The translations under genes were made by a program, and so were the position numbers. A DNA stretch of 64,000 nucleotides from Sinorhizobium fredii USDA 205 (lineage in GTDB: Bacteria; Pseudomonadota; Alphaproteobacteria; Rhizobiales; Rhizobiaceae): NCBI RefSeq assembly GCF_001461695.1, contig NZ_AUTC01000035.1, forward strand, positions 124,001 to 188,000, written 5' to 3'. The notes under the pieces were generated by a model, which saw only the letters and a list, made by a program, of their open reading frames with translations, was not told where the DNA came from and did no database searches. Of the stretch, positions 24,774 through 34,499 are shown in pieces. The first letter of the stretch is position 1, and every line of letters begins with the position of its first letter.

Positions 24774-27700
24774 ATGCACCTCCTCCTAGCCCAGAAAGGC
24801 ACGATCGCCGACGGCAACGAAGCGATCGACCTCGGCCAAAGCCCGGCAGATATCCTGTTCCTGTCGGCGGCCGATACGGAGCTTGCCTCGATTGCGGCCG
24901 CCCATCGCCGGAGCGCCGGGGCGAAGAGCTTACGCATCGCCAGCCTGATGAGCCTCATGCATCCGATGTCGGTCGACACCTATGTCGAACGCACGGCCCG
25001 TCATGCGAAGCTGATCGTCGTCCGGCCGCTCGGCGGCGCCAGCTATTTTCGATACGTGCTGGAGGCGCTTTTTGCGGCGGCGGTCGCCGGCAAGTTCCAG
25101 ATTGCCGTACTGCCGGGAGACGACAAGCCGGATCCCGGTCTTGAGCCTTTTTCGACTGTTTCGGCGGAAGACCGCAAGTGTCTCTGGGCCTATTTCACCG
25201 AGGGCGGCGCCGACAATGCCAGCTTGTTCCTCGACTATGCCGAGGCGTTGATCGATGGAAGCGAGAAGCCGCAGGCGGCGCGGCCCTTGCTCAAGGCCGG
25301 CATCTGGTGGCCGGGCAGGGGTGTCATCGGGGTTAGCGAATGGATGCGGCTTGTTCGAGGGCGAGGGGATGCACCCCCCTCTGCCCTGCCGGGCATCTCC
25401 CCCACAAGGGGGGAGATCACGGATGCAAGCGCTCGTACTTCAACGACCGCTGAATGTGAGACGAGCCAGCGGGGGAGCAACGCCGTTGCCAATGTCGGTG
25501 GAAACTTGGGGCAAGTCGTTAGCGGCTTGCCAATCTCCCCCCCTGTGGGGGAGATGCCCGGCAGGGCAGAGGGGGGTGAGCCCCCGGAGGTGAAAACCCC
25601 GCCCATCGTCGCCATCTGCTTCTACCGCGCCCTGGTCCAGAGCGGTGAGACCAAACCCGTTGAGGCGCTGATTGACGCGCTGGCGGCTGAAGGCATGTGC
25701 GCACTCCCGGTGTTCGTCTCGAGCCTCAAGGATCAGGTCTCGATCGGCACGCTGGAGGCAATCTTTGCCGAAGCGGCGCCGGACGTGGTGATGAACGCCA
25801 CCGGCTTCGCCGTCTCGGCACCCGGTGCCGACCGACAGCCGACAGTCTTGGAATCCACCGGCGCACCGGTGCTGCAGGTCATCTTTTCAGGATCTTCTCG
25901 CGAGGCATGGGATGCCTCGCCGCAGGGGCTGATGGCGCGCGATCTCGGCATGAATGTCGCTCTGCCGGAGGTGGATGGGCGCATCCTGTCGCGCGCTGTC
26001 TCCTTCAAGGCGGCATCGGTCTATGACCCGCTTGTCGAGGCCAACATCGTCGGGCACGAACCGCTTGCCGATCGCGTGCGCTTCGCCGCCCGGCTCGCCG
26101 CCAACTGGGCGAGGCTGCGCCGTGCCAAGCCGCAGACCCGCCGGGTCGCCATCGTCATGGCCAATTATCCGAACCGCGACGGCCGCCTCGGCAACGGCGT
26201 CGGCCTCGATACACCCGCCGGCACGATCGAGGTGCTGAAGGCGATGGCGGCGCAAGGCTATAGGGTCGGCGATCTGCCCGAGGACGGCGATGCGCTGATC
26301 CGCTTCCTGATGGCCGGGCCGACCAATGCGGCGAGCCGCGAACGGGAAATCCGTGAGACGATTTCCCTGAGCGAATACAAGGGTTTCCTCGCCACTCTTC
26401 CGAAAAAGATTCAGCAGGAGGTGAGCGAGCGCTGGGGTGCGCCGGAGGCCGATCCCTTCTTTCTCGATGGCGTCTTCGCGCTGCCGCTCGCCCGCTTCGG
26501 CGCCGTCCTTGTCGGCATCCAGCCGGCCCGCGGCTACAATATCGATCCGAAGGAAACCTATCACGCCCCGGATCTGGTGCCGCCGCACGGCTATCTGGCC
26601 TTCTATGCCTATCTGCGCCAGGGCTATGCTGCCGACGCGATCATCCATATGGGCAAGCATGGCAATCTCGAATGGTTGCCCGGCAAGGCGCTGGCACTTT
26701 CGGAGACCTGCTATCCGGAGGCGGTGTTCGGCCCGATGCCGCATCTCTATCCCTTCATCGTCAACGACCCAGGCGAGGGCACGCAGGCAAAGCGCCGCAC
26801 CAGCGCCGTGATCATCGACCATCTGACGCCGCCCTTGACGCGGGCCGAGTCCTACGGGCCGCTAAAAGACCTGGAGGCCCTGGTCGACGAATACTACGAG
26901 GCGGCCGGCGGCGATCCGCGGCGGCTGCGGTTGCTCAGTCGCCAGATCCTGGAACTCGTGCGCGATATCGGCCTCGACGGCGACGCCGGCATTAAAAAGG
27001 GCGATAGCGACGACAAGGCGCTCGAAAAACTCGACGCCTATCTCTGCGACCTCAAGGAAATGCAGATCCGCGACGGGCTGCACATCTTCGGCGTCGCGCC
27101 GGAGGGGCGACTGTTGACCGATCTCACCGTGGCGCTGGCCCGGGTGCCGCGTGGTCTGGGCGAGGGCGGCGATCAGAGTCTGCAGCGGGCGATTGCGGCG
27201 GATCTGGGGATGGGTGGGTCGGCGCACTTACCCCCCTCTGTCCTACCGGACATCTCCCCCACAAGGGGGGAGAATGGGGAGGCAAGCGCTTCCTCCACAG
27301 AGGCTGTCGAAATGGCGGCAAACCCGGCGGCCGCAAACAGTTCCGTAAACACCAATGGAGCGAGGGAAAATGCCGGTGGCCACCCGCCAATCTCCACCCT
27401 TGTGGGGGAGATGCCCGGCAGGGCAGAGGGGGGTGCCTCCCCTCCGTCGCAACCTTTCGACCCGCTCGATTGCGTGATGTCTGCGCCTTGGACCGGTTGG
27501 AAGCCGGATCTTCTTGTCGCCCTCTCCGATGCCCCGTGGCGCACAGCGGGCGACACGGTCGAGCGGGTCGAACTTCTCGCGGCGAAACTGGTGTCGGGCG
27601 AGATTGCTTGCCCCGCCGGTTGGACCAACACGCGTGCTGTCCTCGACGAGATCGACACGCGGCTGAAGCCTTCGATCCAGGGTTCTGGTGCGGCCGAGAT

Positions 27701-29006
27701 CAACGGCCTGCTCACCGGTCTCGACGGGCGCTTCGTTGCGCCCGGACCTTCCGGTGCACCGACGCGCGGCCGTCCCGATGTGCTGCCAACCGGTCGCAAC
27801 TTCTATTCCGTCGACAGCCGCGCCGTACCGACGCCGGCGGCCTACGAGCTCGGCAAGAAATCGGCCGAACTGCTCATCCGTCGCTATCTGCAGGACCACG
27901 GCGAATGGCCGTCCTCTTTCGGTCTCACCGCCTGGGGAACGTCCAACATGCGCACCGGCGGTGACGACATCGCCCAGGCGCTGGCGCTGATCGGCGCCAA
28001 GCCTATCTGGGACATGGCGTCGCGCCGGGTGACCGGCTACGAAATCGTGCCGCTCGCCGTGCTTGGCCGGCCGCGCGTCGATGTGACGCTCAGGATATCC
28101 GGTTTCTTCCGCGACGCCTTCCCGGAGCAGATCGCTCTTTTCGACAGGGCGATCCGAGCCGTCGGTGCGCTAGAGGAAGACGACGCCGACAACATGATCG
28201 CCGCCCGGATGCGCGCTGAGGCCAGGCGACTCGAGGAAAGGGGTGTCGAGCCGAAGGAGGCGGGAAGGCGCGCCTCCTATCGCGTCTTCGGCGCCAAGCC
28301 GGGCGCCTATGGCGCCGGCCTGCAGGCGCTGATCGATGAAAAAGGCTGGGAGAAGCGCGGCGATCTCGCCGACGCCTATCTCACCTGGGGCGGCTATGCC
28401 TATGGCGCCGGCGAGGACGGCAAGGCCGAGCGAGGGCTTTTCGAGGAGCGCCTGCGCACGATCGAGGCGGTCGTCCAGAACCAGGATAACCGCGAGCACG
28501 ATCTGCTCGACAGCGACGACTACTACCAGTTCGAAGGCGGCATGAGCGCCGCGACGGAGCAGCTCAAGGGGCAGCGACCGGCCATCTACCACAACGACCA
28601 CTCGCGCCCGGAAAAGCCGGTGATCCGCTCGCTGGAGGAAGAGATCGGCCGCGTGGTTCGGGCCCGCGTCGTCAATCCGAAATGGATCGACGGCGTGATG
28701 CGCCACGGCTACAAGGGCGCCTTCGAGATTGCCGCGACGGTCGACTACATGTTCGCCTTCGCAGCGACGACCGGGGCTGTGCGCGATCATCATTTCGAGG
28801 CGGCCTACCGCGCGTTCATCGCAGACGAGAAGGTCCTCGATTTCCTACGCGGCAAGAACCCAGCTGCACTTGCCGAGATCGCCGAGCGGTTCCTGGAGGC
28901 GGTCGATCGCGGTCTGTGGAACCCGCGCTCCAACTCGGCGCGATTTGAACTGAACAGCCTGTCCGGCCCCGCGGCGACTGACCGTCCACGCGCCGGAAAC
29001 GAATAG
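24774..29006 (+). CDS. cobN: Cobaltochelatase large subunit CobN, with two in-frame repeat insertions
   Basis: 1410 aa; the H-type subunit that, with CobS and CobT (not in this window), inserts Co(II) into hydrogenobyrinic a,c-diamide. The ATG has GGGAGGAG 5–6 bp upstream. Recognisable CobN blocks include MHLLLAQKG at the start, NLEWLPGKALALSETCYPE, TAWGTSNMRTGGDDIAQALA and DSDDYYQFEGGMSA. Two stretches (residues about 200–269 and 819–888) read like PPSALPGISPTRGEI and GEMPGRAEGG. They are the translation of palindromic repeats and unlike CobN; removing them leaves about 1272 aa, the normal CobN length. The reading frame is fully open. Confidence 0.95.
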   Translation: MHLLLAQKGTIADGNEAIDLGQSPADILFLSAADTELASIAAAHRRSAGAKSLRIASLMSLMHPMSVDTYVERTARHAKLIVVRPLGGASYFRYVLEALFAAAVAGKFQIAVLPGDDKPDPGLEPFSTVSAEDRKCLWAYFTEGGADNASLFLDYAEALIDGSEKPQAARPLLKAGIWWPGRGVIGVSEWMRLVRGRGDAPPSALPGISPTRGEITDASARTSTTAECETSQRGSNAVANVGGNLGQVVSGLPISPPVGEMPGRAEGGEPPEVKTPPIVAICFYRALVQSGETKPVEALIDALAAEGMCALPVFVSSLKDQVSIGTLEAIFAEAAPDVVMNATGFAVSAPGADRQPTVLESTGAPVLQVIFSGSSREAWDASPQGLMARDLGMNVALPEVDGRILSRAVSFKAASVYDPLVEANIVGHEPLADRVRFAARLAANWARLRRAKPQTRRVAIVMANYPNRDGRLGNGVGLDTPAGTIEVLKAMAAQGYRVGDLPEDGDALIRFLMAGPTNAASREREIRETISLSEYKGFLATLPKKIQQEVSERWGAPEADPFFLDGVFALPLARFGAVLVGIQPARGYNIDPKETYHAPDLVPPHGYLAFYAYLRQGYAADAIIHMGKHGNLEWLPGKALALSETCYPEAVFGPMPHLYPFIVNDPGEGTQAKRRTSAVIIDHLTPPLTRAESYGPLKDLEALVDEYYEAAGGDPRRLRLLSRQILELVRDIGLDGDAGIKKGDSDDKALEKLDAYLCDLKEMQIRDGLHIFGVAPEGRLLTDLTVALARVPRGLGEGGDQSLQRAIAADLGMGGSAHLPPSVLPDISPTRGENGEASASSTEAVEMAANPAAANSSVNTNGARENAGGHPPISTLVGEMPGRAEGGASPPSQPFDPLDCVMSAPWTGWKPDLLVALSDAPWRTAGDTVERVELLAAKLVSGEIACPAGWTNTRAVLDEIDTRLKPSIQGSGAAEINGLLTGLDGRFVAPGPSGAPTRGRPDVLPTGRNFYSVDSRAVPTPAAYELGKKSAELLIRRYLQDHGEWPSSFGLTAWGTSNMRTGGDDIAQALALIGAKPIWDMASRRVTGYEIVPLAVLGRPRVDVTLRISGFFRDAFPEQIALFDRAIRAVGALEEDDADNMIAARMRAEARRLEERGVEPKEAGRRASYRVFGAKPGAYGAGLQALIDEKGWEKRGDLADAYLTWGGYAYGAGEDGKAERGLFEERLRTIEAVVQNQDNREHDLLDSDDYYQFEGGMSAATEQLKGQRPAIYHNDHSRPEKPVIRSLEEEIGRVVRARVVNPKWIDGVMRHGYKGAFEIAATVDYMFAFAATTGAVRDHHFEAAYRAFIADEKVLDFLRGKNPAALAEIAERFLEAVDRGLWNPRSNSARFELNSLSGPAATDRPRAGNE
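25372..25578. repeat. Palindromic repeat element inserted in frame in cobN (copy 1)
   Basis: About 207 bp (69 codons). Outer arms of about 46 bp are near-perfect reverse complements (left contains CTGCCCTGCCGGGCATCTCC, right contains GAGATGCCCGGCAGGGCAGA), separated by about 113 bp of unrelated spacer. The insert has no stop in the cobN frame. Inside each arm there are two small hairpins: GCCC-TGCC-GGGC, and ATCTCCCCC around ACA. Confidence 0.92.
27229..27435. repeat. Palindromic repeat element inserted in frame in cobN (copy 2)
   Basis: Same architecture and about the same length as copy 1, with a different spacer. The left arm has GTCC-TACC-GGAC where copy 1 has GCCC-TGCC-GGGC, a paired change that keeps the small stem. 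It translates in frame without a stop as ISPTRGENGEAS and later GEMPGRAEGGASPP. Confidence 0.92.
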
Positions 29007-29016
29007 GGAGGACGCT

Positions 29017-29661
29017 ATGAGCGACGAAACCGTAAGTGGAGGCGAACCGGTCGCCGAAAAGGATGAAGCGCGCCACGCCATGAAGATGGCGAAGAAGAAG
29101 ACGGCGCGCGACAAGATCATGGCGACGAAGACCGACGAGAAGGGCCTGATCATCGTCCACACCGGCAAGGGCAAGGGCAAGTCGACGGCCGGCTTCGGCA
29201 TGATCTTCCGCCACATCGCCCATGGCATGCCCTGCGCCGTCGTGCAGTTCATCAAGGGCGCCATGCAGACCGGCGAGCGCGATCTGATCGACAAGCATTT
29301 CGCAGATCTCTGCCAGTTCTACACGCTCGGCGAAGGCTTCACCTGGGAGACGCAGGACCGCGCCCGCGACGTGGCGACGGCGGAGAAGGCTTGGGAAAAG
29401 GCCAAGGAACTGATCCGCGACGAGCGCAATTCCATGGTGCTGCTCGACGAGATCAACATTGCGCTGCGCTATGACTATATCGACATCGCCGAGGTCGTCC
29501 GGTTCCTCAAGGAAGAAAAGCCGCACATGACGCATGTAGTGCTGACCGGCCGCAACGCCAAGGAGGATTTGATCGAGATCGCCGATCTGGTGACCGAGAT
29601 GGAACTCGTCAAGCACCCGTTCCGCTCCGGCATCAAGGGGCAGAAGGGCGTCGAATTCTGA
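29017..29661 (+). CDS. cobO: Cob(I)yrinic acid a,c-diamide adenosyltransferase
   Basis: 214 aa of the CobA/BtuR type. It attaches the adenosyl group from ATP to the reduced corrinoid. The P-loop-like HTGKGKGKSTAGFG, the following VVQFIKGAMQTGE, and LLDEINIALRYDYI are family signatures. It lies 10 bp after cobN and ends the riboswitch operon; the ICMT-like gene is convergent. Confidence 0.95.
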   Translation: MSDETVSGGEPVAEKDEARHAMKMAKKKTARDKIMATKTDEKGLIIVHTGKGKGKSTAGFGMIFRHIAHGMPCAVVQFIKGAMQTGERDLIDKHFADLCQFYTLGEGFTWETQDRARDVATAEKAWEKAKELIRDERNSMVLLDEINIALRYDYIDIAEVVRFLKEEKPHMTHVVLTGRNAKEDLIEIADLVTEMELVKHPFRSGIKGQKGVEF

Positions 29662-29732
29662 CGCGGCGGAACTTTCGGCGGCCTTTGTCGCCTTGACCCG
29701 GCAAGTGCCCGCCCTTGTCGGGCGCGGGTGCA

Positions 29733-30326
29733 TCAAAGCCAGCGTCGCACGCGCCGGCAATAGCGCAGATAGGCCTCGCCGAAGGCACCGGAGAGATGGG
29801 CTTCCTCCATGCGGATCTGGTAGGAAATCGAGATCCAGGCGGAGAGGGCCAGTGCAACGGAGACGACGTTCGGGACGGCAAGCACGGTGCCGATCAGCGC
29901 CGTTACCATGCCGACATAGATGGGGTTGCGGGAGAAGGCATAGAGGCCCGAGGTGACGAGCGGGGCATCCTGCGCCTCCGGTATGCCAATCTTCCAGGAA
30001 AAGCGCATGGACCATTGCGACAGCATTGTCAGCCCGCCGCCCAAACTCATCAAGGCGAGGCCGAGCGAGGCGAGCACCGGGTGCTCGAGCGATGGAATCC
30101 GCCCGAGGCCGGCATCGACGCTGGCGGGAACGATCGCCACGGCGATCAAATGCACGACGAGCACCGCAACGATGATGCGAAAAAGACTGCCGGCAAAGCC
30201 TTCGGCATCGTCGCCATAGGTCAGGACGACAGGAGACCGCCCCGTCAGAAGGCGAAGCCGGATTGCCAGCGCCAGCGTGAAGAGGCTGACAACAAGCATA
30301 AGGATTGCGGGAATCGTCGTGAACAT
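29733..30326 (-). CDS. Isoprenylcysteine carboxyl methyltransferase family membrane protein
   Basis: 197 aa, four or five membrane segments ([50 protein letters not shown]). The C-terminal motif [17 protein letters not shown] and the end [19 protein letters not shown] mark the ICMT/phospholipid methyltransferase-like fold, a SAM-dependent membrane methyltransferase. Bacterial substrates are mostly unknown. AGGAG is 5 bp before ATG 30326; an in-frame upstream start lacks a site. Confidence 0.82.
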   Translation of the reverse strand: MFTTIPAILMLVVSLFTLALAIRLRLLTGRSPVVLTYGDDAEGFAGSLFRIIVAVLVVHLIAVAIVPASVDAGLGRIPSLEHPVLASLGLALMSLGGGLTMLSQWSMRFSWKIGIPEAQDAPLVTSGLYAFSRNPIYVGMVTALIGTVLAVPNVVSVALALSAWISISYQIRMEEAHLSGAFGEAYLRYCRRVRRWL

Positions 30327-30579
30327 CGCGGCTCCTGTGGTCGCCGGCACTGGTTTCCGGCGTTGAGTTTCAAAGATGAAACGACGTTGCAATCTCTAGT
30401 CACTAGAGCTTCAAGAGCCTAAATGGGGCCATTTTGGAATTGGTTAACTGGTGAGTGGAGGTGCCGCGCCTCACCCGCTTGAAAGCGGAGCCGGAGCCTT
30501 GCCGACCCGCGATGCAAGTGGTTGAACGGACGCTATGGCCTGCGCCCGATCGTTTCAGCCGGAATTGCAGCTAACCGCG

Positions 30580-31365
30580 TTATAGGCCCAGCCAGATTCT
30601 CAACGGATGCGCCGGGTCTGCCAGCAGCCGGATTGCCAGTGCGATCGAGACGACGACGAGCAACGGCTTGATGATCTTCGCGCCCTTCGCCATCGCGTAG
30701 CGGGAGCCGACCTGCGCACCGAGGAACTGGCCGGCTCCCATCATCAGCCCGACCTTCCAGAGCACGACGCCATAAAGAACGAAGACGAGGAAGGCACCGA
30801 GATTGGAGCCGAAATTCAGGAACTTCGTGTGGGCCGTCGCCTTGAGGATGCCGTAGCCGGCAAGCGAGACGAAGCCGAGCATGAAGAACGAGCCCGTACC
30901 TGGCCCGAAAATGCCGTCGTAGAGGCCGATCAGTGGCACGAAGGTGAGCGTGAAGAGGAATGCCGACATGCGGCGGTGCTTTTCGACATCGCCGATATTC
31001 GGCTTGCAGCCGAAATAGACGGCGATTGCGATCAGCAGAAAGGGCAGTACCCCCTTCAGCGCATCGGCTGGCACGACGGTCGCGATCAATGCGCCGAACA
31101 CGGACCCCGCGGCCGACATCAGCGCCATCGGCAACTGGTCCTTCAGATTCACATGGCCGTGTCGCGCATAGGCGATGCTGGCGGAGCCGGAGCCGAAGAG
31201 CGATTGCAGCTTGTTGGTGCCGAGCGTTTCGAGCGGCGGGATGCCGGCGATCAGCATGGCGGGAATGGTGATCATCCCGCCGCCGCCGGCGATCGAATCG
31301 ATGAAGCCGGCGATGAAAGCCGCCACGAAAAGGAAGAGCAGGAGATGGAAGGCGAGATCGGTCAC
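30580..31365 (-). CDS. TauE/SafE family sulfite/anion exporter-like membrane protein
   Basis: 261 aa, seven or eight membrane helices. The N-terminal FIAGFIDSIAGGGGMITIPA and the later LIGLYDGIFGPGTGSFFMLG are the duplicated TauE/SafE motif. Such proteins move sulfite, sulfoacetate or related small anions; some members sit in cobalamin loci and have been suggested to move cobalt, which is unproven. The GTG at 31365 (VTDLAFHLLL) gives the usual family length; a TTG 21 codons upstream has no support. Confidence 0.85.
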   Translation of the reverse strand: MTDLAFHLLLFLFVAAFIAGFIDSIAGGGGMITIPAMLIAGIPPLETLGTNKLQSLFGSGSASIAYARHGHVNLKDQLPMALMSAAGSVFGALIATVVPADALKGVLPFLLIAIAVYFGCKPNIGDVEKHRRMSAFLFTLTFVPLIGLYDGIFGPGTGSFFMLGFVSLAGYGILKATAHTKFLNFGSNLGAFLVFVLYGVVLWKVGLMMGAGQFLGAQVGSRYAMAKGAKIIKPLLVVVSIALAIRLLADPAHPLRIWLGL

Positions 31366-31788
31366 GGACGGCTCGAGACGGAATGGAAATTGCTTCCGCC
31401 TTGTGTCAGAGGCGGCAGCGAAAAGCAAAAGGATTGTCGGCGCAAATCACCGCAGAAAATGCCGTTCTTATGCGCCGTTTACGACGCTGCGATGGCGCAA
31501 TCCGGTTTGACCGCCCGGATGCCCTTCGGTAGAAATGACGATCATGCGACGGCGTCCGTGCGAGCGGATCGAAAGAGCGTCTGGTGCGGCCGACCCATTC
31601 AGGGGGCCAGATCCGGTGCTGTCCAGACCGGTGCGGCTCTCGGCCCAGGCCGGCGCTTCGTATGGAACGCCGACCGCTGCGCGAACCAACACCTCGGGTA
31701 TTGGGCAAATCGCGCAGATGTTCAATGAATTGCAGCACGTTCGCGCGCCCCTGGGGACGCGTGGCGCTGCAGGGGAGCCGCGCTGCAG
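31366..31788. other. Intergenic region before cobE
   Basis: 423 bp with no gene that could be supported and no B12 box, so cobE–cobD does not seem to be under a second riboswitch. It should hold the divergent promoters for the TauE-like gene and cobE. Confidence 0.4.
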
Positions 31789-32247
31789 ATGCCTTCGGTC
31801 ACGAGACCAAACCCGACCGCAAAACTTGTCCTCGGCCTCGGCTGCGAGCGAAACACCGAGCCCGGGGAAGTGATCGCGCTTGCCGAGCGGGCGCTCGCCG
31901 ATGCCGGCGCGGAAAAGAGTGATGTCGCGTTCGTCGCGTCGCTCGATGCGCGTGCCAAGGAGCCCGCCATTCATGCGGCAGGTCGGCATTTTTGCGTGCC
32001 CGTCCGCTTCTTCGACGCTGCGACACTCGAGGCGGAAGCGGCGCGCCTGCAGAACCCGTCCGAGATCGTCTTTGCTCACACCGGCTGCCATGGCGTCGCC
32101 GAGGGCGCGGCATTGGCCGGGGCGGGGCGCGATGCGGTCCTGCTCGTTCCGAAGATCCGCTCGGCCTGCGCGACGGCGGCGATCGCGGGGCCGCGGCGTT
32201 GCGCCGGCGCCTACCCAACCGAAGCAGCCGCCCCGGGTCCTGTCTGA
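31789..32247 (+). CDS. cobE: Cobalamin biosynthesis protein CobE (CbiG C-terminal type)
   Basis: 152 aa. The N-terminal LVLGLGCERNTEPGEVIALA and the middle VFAHTGCHGVAEGAALAGAG match the CobE/CbiG C-terminal domain, implicated in ring-contraction-stage chemistry of the aerobic pathway. ATG 31789 has AGGGGAG about 12 bp upstream, a rather long spacing. It is followed 115 bp later by cobA. Confidence 0.85.
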   Translation: MPSVTRPNPTAKLVLGLGCERNTEPGEVIALAERALADAGAEKSDVAFVASLDARAKEPAIHAAGRHFCVPVRFFDAATLEAEAARLQNPSEIVFAHTGCHGVAEGAALAGAGRDAVLLVPKIRSACATAAIAGPRRCAGAYPTEAAAPGPV

Positions 32248-32362
32248 TGGTTTGTACTCGCGCCCATCCCATGTTGTCTGACAAGCAGATTCAATGCTCT
32301 GCCGTCATTTCCTTCAAAAGAGAATCAGCGCTGCTGTTTTGCCAGGCTGGGAGAAACGCGCC

Positions 32363-33205
32363 GTGACGGATACATTTTTTGCCGGCCTTCCCGAACTCGA
32401 TCCCGGTTCCGTCTGGCTTGTCGGCGCCGGCCCCGGCGATCCGGGCCTCTTGACGCTGCATGCTGCCAATGCGCTCCGGCAGGCGGATGTAATCGTTCAT
32501 GATGCGCTGGTGAATGCCGATTGCCTGAAGCTCGCCAAGCCGGGCGTCACGCTCGAATTTGCCGGCAAACGCGGCGGCAAGCCCTCGCCAAAGCAGCGCG
32601 ACATCTCGCTCCGCCTCGTCGAGCTCGCACGCGCCGGGCTCAGGGTATTGCGCCTCAAGGGCGGCGACCCCTTTGTCTTCGGCCGCGGCGGCGAGGAGGC
32701 CTTGACGCTCGTCGAGCACGGCATCCCGTTCCGTATCGTGCCGGGCATCACCGCGGGCATCGGCGGGCTTGCCTATGCCGGCATCCCGGTGACCCACCGC
32801 GAGGTCAATCATGCCGTCACCTTCCTCACCGGCCACGATTCCTCCGGCGTCGTGCCGGACCGGATCAACTGGGAAGGCATCGCCAAAGGGTCGCCCGTGA
32901 TCGTCATGTACATGGCGATGAAACATATCGGCCAGATTTCGGCAAACCTCATCGCTGCCGGCCGTTCGGCTGACGAGCCGGTTGCCTTCGTCTGCAACGC
33001 AGCGACGCCTGAGCAGGTCGTGCTTGAGACGACGCTTTCCCGTGCCGAGGCCGATATTTCGGCTTCGGGACTGGAGCCGCCGGCAATCGTCGTCGTCGGT
33101 GAAGTCGTTCGGCTGCGTCCGTCGCTCGACTGGCTGGGCGCGCTCAATGGCCGCGCGCTTGTCGCCGATCCGTTCTTAAGCCGCATACGCCGGAACCCGG
33201 CATGA
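32363..33205 (+). CDS. cobA: Uroporphyrinogen-III C-methyltransferase
   Basis: 280 aa from GTG 32363, the usual CobA length; GGGAGA sits 8 bp upstream. An earlier start adds 23 residues without homology. It methylates uroporphyrinogen III at C2 and C7 with SAM, the first committed step to corrin. Motifs: VGAGPGDPGLLT, KGGDPFVFGRGGEE and VPGITAGIGGLAYAGIPVTH. It overlaps cobB by 4 bp (ATGA). Confidence 0.93.
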   Translation: MTDTFFAGLPELDPGSVWLVGAGPGDPGLLTLHAANALRQADVIVHDALVNADCLKLAKPGVTLEFAGKRGGKPSPKQRDISLRLVELARAGLRVLRLKGGDPFVFGRGGEEALTLVEHGIPFRIVPGITAGIGGLAYAGIPVTHREVNHAVTFLTGHDSSGVVPDRINWEGIAKGSPVIVMYMAMKHIGQISANLIAAGRSADEPVAFVCNAATPEQVVLETTLSRAEADISASGLEPPAIVVVGEVVRLRPSLDWLGALNGRALVADPFLSRIRRNPA

Positions 33206-34497
33206 GCGGTCTGATGATTGCCGCCCCGAGCTCCGGTTCGGGCAAGACGACCGTGACGCTCGGCCTGCTGCGGGCGCTGACGCGGCGGGGCTTCCCCATA
33301 GCGCCGGGCAAAGCGGGCCCTGACTATATCGACCCGGCTTTCCATACGGCCGCAAGCGGCAAGCCCTGCCTCAACTATGATCCCTGGGCGATGCGGACGG
33401 AACTGCTCCGCGCCAACGCGGCGGCCGCGGCGAAGGACGGCTCCACCCTCATCGTCGAGGCGATGATGGGGCTCTATGACGGCGCCGCGGACGGTACTGG
33501 ATCGCCGGCGGACCTCGCCGCGACGCTTGGGCTGGCGGTGGTCCTGGTCGTCGATTGCGCTCGTCTTTCCCATTCGGTCGCGGCGCTGGTGCGCGGCTAT
33601 ATGGATCATCGCCATGACGTGCGCGTCGCCGGCGTCATCTTGAATCGCGTCGGCAGCGACCGCCACGAAGCGATGCTGCGCGACGCGCTCGAACGCGCTT
33701 CCGTGCCGACTTTCGGCGTGTTGCGGCAGGATGGTGCGTTGACGCTGCCGGAACGGCATCTCGGCCTCGTCCAGGCCGGCGAGCACGGGATGCTCGAGGC
33801 CTTCATCGACCACGCGGCAATGCGCGTCGCGTCGGGCTGCGACGTCGATGCCATTCTCGCCAACGCGTCTCCCTTGCGTCCGGATTCGCCATCGGAAGCC
33901 AAGGCGCTGCGGCCGCTCGGCCAGCGGATCGCCATCGCCCGCGACGTCGCCTTCGCTTTCAGTTACGAGCATCTGCTCTCCGGTTGGCTCAGGCAGGGAG
34001 CGGAAATTTCGTTCTTTTCACCACTTGGCGATGAAGCGCCCGATGTCGGCGCCGATGCCATCTATCTGCCCGGCGGCTATCCGGAATTGCACGCCGAGTC
34101 GCTCGCCGGCGCCACGCATTTCCGCGCTGTGATGCATGCTGCGGCCGGGCGCGGCGTGCGCGTTTTCGGGGAGTGCGGCGGTTACATGGCGCTGGGCGAG
34201 GGGCTTGTCGCCGCGGACGGTAGACGCTACGAGATGCTTGGCCTCTTGCCGCTCGTCACCAGTTTCGCGGAGCGCAAGCGACATCTCGGCTACCGGCGCG
34301 TCGCGCCGTTCGACACTGGGTTTTTCGAGGGAGCGATGACGGCGCACGAATTTCACTATTCGACCATCGTTTCCGAAGGGAAGGCGGAGCCGCTCTTTGC
34401 CGTGGAGGATGCGGCAGGCGTCGATCTCGGCCGTGCAGGCCTTCGCCGCGGCAACGTTGCCGGCTCCTTCATGCATCTGATCGACCTTTCGGCGTGA
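33202..34497 (+). CDS. cobB: Hydrogenobyrinic/cobyrinic acid a,c-diamide synthase
   Basis: 431 aa. It amidates side chains a and c using glutamine and ATP. The N-terminal SSGSGKTTVTLGL is the nucleotide-binding P-loop, and KAGPDYIDPAFH is a family motif. The glutaminase domain has its nucleophile in FGECGGYMALGEG and a C-terminal His in GSFMHLI. It is translationally coupled to cobA upstream and 2 bp from cobC. Confidence 0.95.
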   Translation: MSGLMIAAPSSGSGKTTVTLGLLRALTRRGFPIAPGKAGPDYIDPAFHTAASGKPCLNYDPWAMRTELLRANAAAAAKDGSTLIVEAMMGLYDGAADGTGSPADLAATLGLAVVLVVDCARLSHSVAALVRGYMDHRHDVRVAGVILNRVGSDRHEAMLRDALERASVPTFGVLRQDGALTLPERHLGLVQAGEHGMLEAFIDHAAMRVASGCDVDAILANASPLRPDSPSEAKALRPLGQRIAIARDVAFAFSYEHLLSGWLRQGAEISFFSPLGDEAPDVGADAIYLPGGYPELHAESLAGATHFRAVMHAAAGRGVRVFGECGGYMALGEGLVAADGRRYEMLGLLPLVTSFAERKRHLGYRRVAPFDTGFFEGAMTAHEFHYSTIVSEGKAEPLFAVEDAAGVDLGRAGLRRGNVAGSFMHLIDLSA

Positions 34498-34499
34498 CG

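Noticed and set aside
31366..31788. Second cobalamin riboswitch or a missing cob gene before cobE
   Set aside because: No B12 box (AGCCAGGAGACC-like) and no corrin-pathway motif in any frame.
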